Of a DNA stretch of 64,000 nucleotides, positions 52,669-64,000 are shown in pieces (positions within the stretch are counted from its first letter, which is position 1; each line of letters opens with the position of its first letter). The DNA comes from Haliotis asinina. Taxonomy: Eukaryota > Mollusca > Gastropoda > Lepetellida > Haliotidae. The stretch spans positions 48,708,645-48,772,644 of the forward strand of contig NC_090281.1 in assembly GCF_037392515.1 (NCBI RefSeq). Reading direction: 5' to 3'. Under the pieces are notes generated by a model. It did no database searches. It was not told where the DNA came from and saw nothing but the letters and a program-made list of their open reading frames with translations. The position numbers and the translations under genes are program-made.

Positions 52669-53005
52669 TGTGTTTTGGTAAAATGGATATTTTCAACATC
52701 TGCCATTGTTTGTGATGGTTTCAAGACAGAGCTGGGCCTGCTCTGAATGGTTGAAGAATTCAATACTGGACCGACTTTGACCCGTGAAGGTCCCGAGTAG
52801 AATAGACTTTCAGCAACCCATGCTTGCCATAAAAACATGTTTTGGTAAATGGATATATTCAACGTCTGCCATTGTTTGTGATGGTTTCAAGACAGAGCTG
52901 GGCCTGCTCTGAATGGTTGAAGCATTCAATACTGGACCGACTTTGACCTGTGAAGGTCCCGAGTAGAATAGACTTTCAGCAACCCATGCTTGCCATAAAA
53001 ACATG
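52669..53005. repeat. ~168 bp tandem duplication within a SINE insertion
   Basis: Two near-identical units, each from GTTTTGGTAAA-TGGATAT through TTTCAAGACAGAGCTGGGCC and GACCGACTTTGACC to CATGCTTGCCATAAAAACAT. The unit includes the first ~60 bp of a minus-oriented SINE plus its flank, so the duplication followed the SINE insertion. Confidence 0.88.
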
Positions 53006-53185
53006 ATCGGGTGGTCGGGCTTGCTGACTTTGCTGACACATATCATTGGTTCCCAGTTGTGCAGATCAGTGCTCATGCTGTTGATCACTGGATACTCTGG
53101 TTGAGATTCAATTATTCACAGACCGCTTCCATATAGCTGGAATATTGCTGAGTGCGGTGTAAAACTAAACTCATTCTCTCACTGG
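52780..53185 (-). repeat. SINE-like repeat (family 1) with partially duplicated end
   Basis: Its CGTGAAGGTCCCGAGTAGAA end is present twice because of the tandem duplication. The body continues at ATCGGGTGGTCGGGCTTGCT to GAGTGCGGTGTAAAACTAAA. Confidence 0.8.
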
Positions 53186-54505
53186 ACATAGTTGTCTCCC
53201 CTTGCTGCATGTCTGACAATCACATCCCTCATTTCAGATTGAGAGCAGCTGACTTTTATTGTAACAAGAAACACAGCCGCACAAAAACATGTTTCTTTCA
53301 TAAAAACAATCGGAATATACAGTATTGCATTCGTAGAGGGTGAACTTGTCACAAGGCATTGACAAAAAGCATTTTAGTATAAGTCATTCAATAAAAAGCA
53401 TGACAGATCTGCCACAATGTTTTGGTTGTCCATTTTGCCCAACCAGATTTGAAATTCATTCCATCACCACTTTGTCTTTTTCTGGTTATAGTATGATGAT
53501 TATGACTAACAATAACACAATATTCTTATTACATTCGCTTTATAACGATAGGGCGTGGAATATCGATAAAATCTCCTTGAACTTTAATAACAGAGTGAAA
53601 TTACTTTTTGATATTTACAGATGCGAAACAATCTATTTGCAATACTGACTGGGCAAGTAAATCAAATTTGTGGGTTATGCTCATGCATTATTCATAATGT
53701 TAAAACATCAACAATCAGAATATAAAGATGACTTCAGTGAAATTTACTTGTAGGAAAATATTTATCAGCATACAGTTTCCTTCTTCAACAGCAATACCTA
53801 GATCATATTCATGACTCAGAATTGCACATCTTTCCTCAGGGTGCGATTTCGCTATGTACAACGTGTGTGTTCAAAATAGTTGGTGCAGGCTGCCCATAGC
53901 AAGAGGATGAACCTGGTGCAGGTTACAATAAATCACCCATTGTTTTATGACTGTCACATGTTTCTGGTAGAAACGTTTGTGTACTCCATGAGTCCATAAT
54001 CAGGCACATAGTAATCATGTAAGGCCAAGCCAATGTTATTTGTTTTATGGATTTTTTTCATCAGAAAAATCCTAAGGAATGAGGGAAAATAGTAAAAATG
54101 AAATAACAAATCAAAGTAATATTCCTCCTAAATACTCAAAGTATTTTACTTTTGGAAATTTATGAAGTGTATATGAGGCATTTAAAATATAATCTAAAAA
54201 TGAATTTTCTTGTAAGTTTACAATATGTAAAAACTTTCTGTTTTTATTTTTTGAGAGGCTAAAAATAATTATTATTTGTTTTCTTAATCTTGAAGATATA
54301 CAACAAGTGGATCCGTAAAACAAGTAATAAAATCAGTCTGGCCTAATTGAGATTTATAAATAGAACTTGTAAGCAAAATTGCTAAACAAACATTTATGTT
54401 ATGTTTTAGAACCAGTGACAATATTTTGAGGTGCAACCAAAATTTTGATAGTGCAGCCAAACCTAAAAGCCAGGTTGCACCCTGAATCACACCATTTTCT
54501 TCACA
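53186..54505. other. Intergenic, nothing recognised
   Basis: AT-rich between MCTS1 and the minus-strand gene. No gene or repeat family identified. Confidence 0.4.
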
Positions 54506-54507
54506 GG

Positions 54508-54566
54508 TACATGGCTCTTCTACGATTGTTCAGTTTTGCTGCTGACCAGGAATGCATGCATCTTGG
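54508..54566 (+). other. Exon-like segment, unassigned
   Basis: TTTTCTTCACAG is followed by a short open stretch, TACATGGCTCTTCTACGATT ... GCATGCATCTTG, then GTAAAT. It would encode YMALLRLFSFAADQECMHL. Both splice-like borders are reasonable, but no neighbouring exon or family was found. It may be chance. Confidence 0.2.
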
Positions 54567-55820
54567 TAAATATATGAGTGTTCTATTTTGAGCTTGTCAC
54601 ACAAATGCTGCAATGGTACATAGCTAATTTCTATTGCAAAACATATATTATTTGAAATCTGAGCATTAAAAGAATCACACATATTCAAAACTTAATTTAA
54701 TCAGAATGTGTTGAAGTAGTGATACTGTCACTTAATGAAATTGATTGCAACTGACAACCGCCAGTGGCTGTTAGAACAGAACATGATGCTCAGCTGGAAT
54801 CCCATAAATACAAAATGGAAAATGTTGTAGGAATTACAACTCTTGAAATAATCTATGTGGATGAGTTGACGATAATAAGATATAGCAACAAAACAAAATT
54901 TTCCCGAATGGCATGTCGGTGCAACACATCATACACCACTACCCATGTTGCAATGATTTGTTTTTTGGAGATTGCAATTATAATGGCTTACAAAAAACTG
55001 CTTATGAAATATTTAGAAAAAACATTGTTTAAAACGGTTTTATTCTTCATCAGAAATGAGTATCCAAAGCAGTTTTTAAATTTTTTTATGTGTTTAAAAC
55101 TGAAAAAAATTACATGCATCATGTGAAGATGTCTACTCCAAACCAAACACAAACTGGCTTCAAATCATCCAAAATTAAGGAACTGAAAACAGTTTTGAAA
55201 AAGTCATGATAGCACTATCATCTGTGATACAGAGCTTGATGCAAAATTGAACTTAGAACATTTAGTTTTAAGTTAACCTGTTTAAAAAAGAAGATGAAGG
55301 TCAGATGAATGTAATGTCTTCTGTTCAATATCACAGACTGTGAATGTTGTTACAGTAAATTTCAAATGTACAATAAATGCATAAATTTGGTATCTTCTCC
55401 CAACACCATTTTGATAGTCATTGTGCAATGATTCATGTAAAACTAATATGGAAATAAATAAGAAAAAAACCCATCCCAAACAAAATTTCATGTTAAGTCT
55501 TGACTGAAATGTCATCGTATTAGTGTGTTTTCTTAAGCATTGTTTACTACAGTTTGCATTGTATACATATAAATAGGTCAAAATTTTACATCAAAATGGT
55601 AAAAATATTAAACACACTTTTAGTAACATTTCAACACAAATGCACATTTTTTTCTTAAATATTTGAACAGATGTGTAGTTCATTATGTGAATTATATTTC
55701 ATATTTCAATCAGCGTTGTGGGAATGTAATAATGATATGAAAAATCATTTGTAAGAATTGAATGTTTGATTTTTGTAGCATAACACTTGGAGTCAGATTC
55801 TTTCATTTGGGATCCTGTGT
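54567..55820. other. Intergenic, downstream of the coiled-coil gene
   Basis: AT-rich, with no gene recognised on either strand. The 3' UTR of the minus-strand coiled-coil gene must begin at 55820 and run to lower coordinates. Confidence 0.45.
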
Positions 55821-63072
<7,252 letters not shown>

Positions 63073-63790
63073 CTGTGAGAAAAACAGAATAATCATTTGT
63101 TGGACTAGCAACATTGCACCACAATGCATGTTATACATATTCCTAACAGAACCTTGCATCATGGGTACATAATGAAAGCAAGCTGAATGGGCTCTTGACA
63201 TTTTTTCAGTCATATTGTGGTTCTATTTGAGGCAAGATGTAGGTTAGACATCCACGACTCTGATGAAAGACATGAGCATGGGGATGACAAATCAAGATTG
63301 AAACTCAATACTAATCAGGGATTTGAATCCAAAGTGACCCTTTACAGACAGATTCAGTTCTTGTTACCTATTGCAAGCTTACTGCTTTTAATCAACAGGT
63401 GGCAACCACAGAGAACAGCACAAATTTGTACCTTTTCTGGTTAGCTGAACATGTGTGGGTTCCTTATTAGAATGCTCAATTACTTCTTGAGACACATTTA
63501 TCTACACTCTCAAAGGTGGACAGCTTTCCCATGAAACATTGTGAAATATTTGAACATGATACCAAAGACCAGTGAAAGCTGTGTGCAGTGTCATCCATAT
63601 AGATTACAATAAACTGACCACAATTTATGACCTGAGTAAGGCACACAATTCTGCACAGCAAATTCTTGCATCTGCATGACTGGGCCACCATTATCCGCAA
63701 TACAACCCTAAACATGACACACTACTTCATTTGGGAGAGGTCATATCTATTTCCTCAAAATCAGCATCCCCACCTCCAATGTAACAGATC
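63073..63790 (-). other. Coiled-coil gene intron (continues right)
   Basis: AT-rich, without a recognised exon or repeat, up to the SINE at the window edge. Confidence 0.5.
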
Positions 63791-63796
63791 AAGACG

Positions 63797-64000
63797 AGTG
63801 AGTGAGTTTAGCTTTATGCCACACTCAGCAATATTCCAGCAGTATGTAAATAATTGAGTCTGGGCCTGACAATCCAGTGATTGACAGCATGAGAATAGAT
63901 CTGCGCAGCTGGGAACCGACGTCTCATCCAAATCATCAAGCCTCACCACCCGATCCCATTTGATACCTCTTACAACAAGCATAGTCGCCTTGTGTGGCAA
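63797..64000 (+). repeat. SINE-like repeat (family 1), cut by the window end
   Basis: Starts GAGTGAGTGAGTTTAGCTTT and reaches ACAACAAGCATAGTCGCCTT before the window ends. Confidence 0.85.

Overview
The window is eukaryotic and animal: genes are split into many short exons with GT/AG introns, intergenic DNA is AT-rich, and minisatellites, palindromic elements and dispersed SINE-like repeats are abundant. The most frequent repeat (a ~260 bp family whose end reads AGTGAGTGAGTTTAGTTTTA, plus a tRNA-headed relative) resembles repeats known from marine gastropods, especially abalone (Haliotis). That assignment is an inference from memory. No ribosome binding sites, operons or CRISPR arrays apply here.

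Layout. (1) 3-620, + strand: the last coding exon of an unrecognised protein with a Gly/Lys/Arg-rich tail, then a long 3' UTR. (2) 2.8-8.4 kb and 10-12.7 kb: an accessory block with a broken Tc1-type transposase, palindromes, Penelope-like hairpin tails, SINEs, and a ~1.37 kb inverted duplication (6874-8236 / 10460-11840) flanking the first exon of the next gene. (3) 9360-33964, + strand: a complete 16-exon gene for a NRF-6-like (nose resistant to fluoxetine) multi-pass acyltransferase. All splice phases agree and give a 735-residue protein. (4) 33965-44350: its 3' UTR with a 42 bp array, then intergenic DNA with SINEs and MITEs. (5) 44351-52282, + strand: a complete 6-exon MCTS1 orthologue (182 residues), with a decayed tyrosine recombinase in intron 2. 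(6) 55821-63072, - strand: eleven 3'-terminal exons of a long coiled-coil protein (377 residues to its stop) whose N-terminal part lies beyond the right edge.

The most striking signal is in the NRF-6-like gene. Several introns contain minisatellites whose unit carries the neighbouring exon-intron junction. One is an array of >60 ~51 bp units, each with a 3' splice site plus the first codons of exon 10. Another is a ~6.6 kb array of ~120 units of 54 bp before exon 15, each with an acceptor AG followed 8 nt later by a consensus donor. There is also a donor array after exon 3 and an acceptor plus exon-start array before exon 7. Two minisatellites in the neighbouring coiled-coil gene also contain exon-edge or donor-like sequence. 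This could affect splice-site choice and adds in-frame 17-codon cassettes before exon 10, or it may be neutral slippage. RNA data would decide. The three genes show no obvious functional connection.
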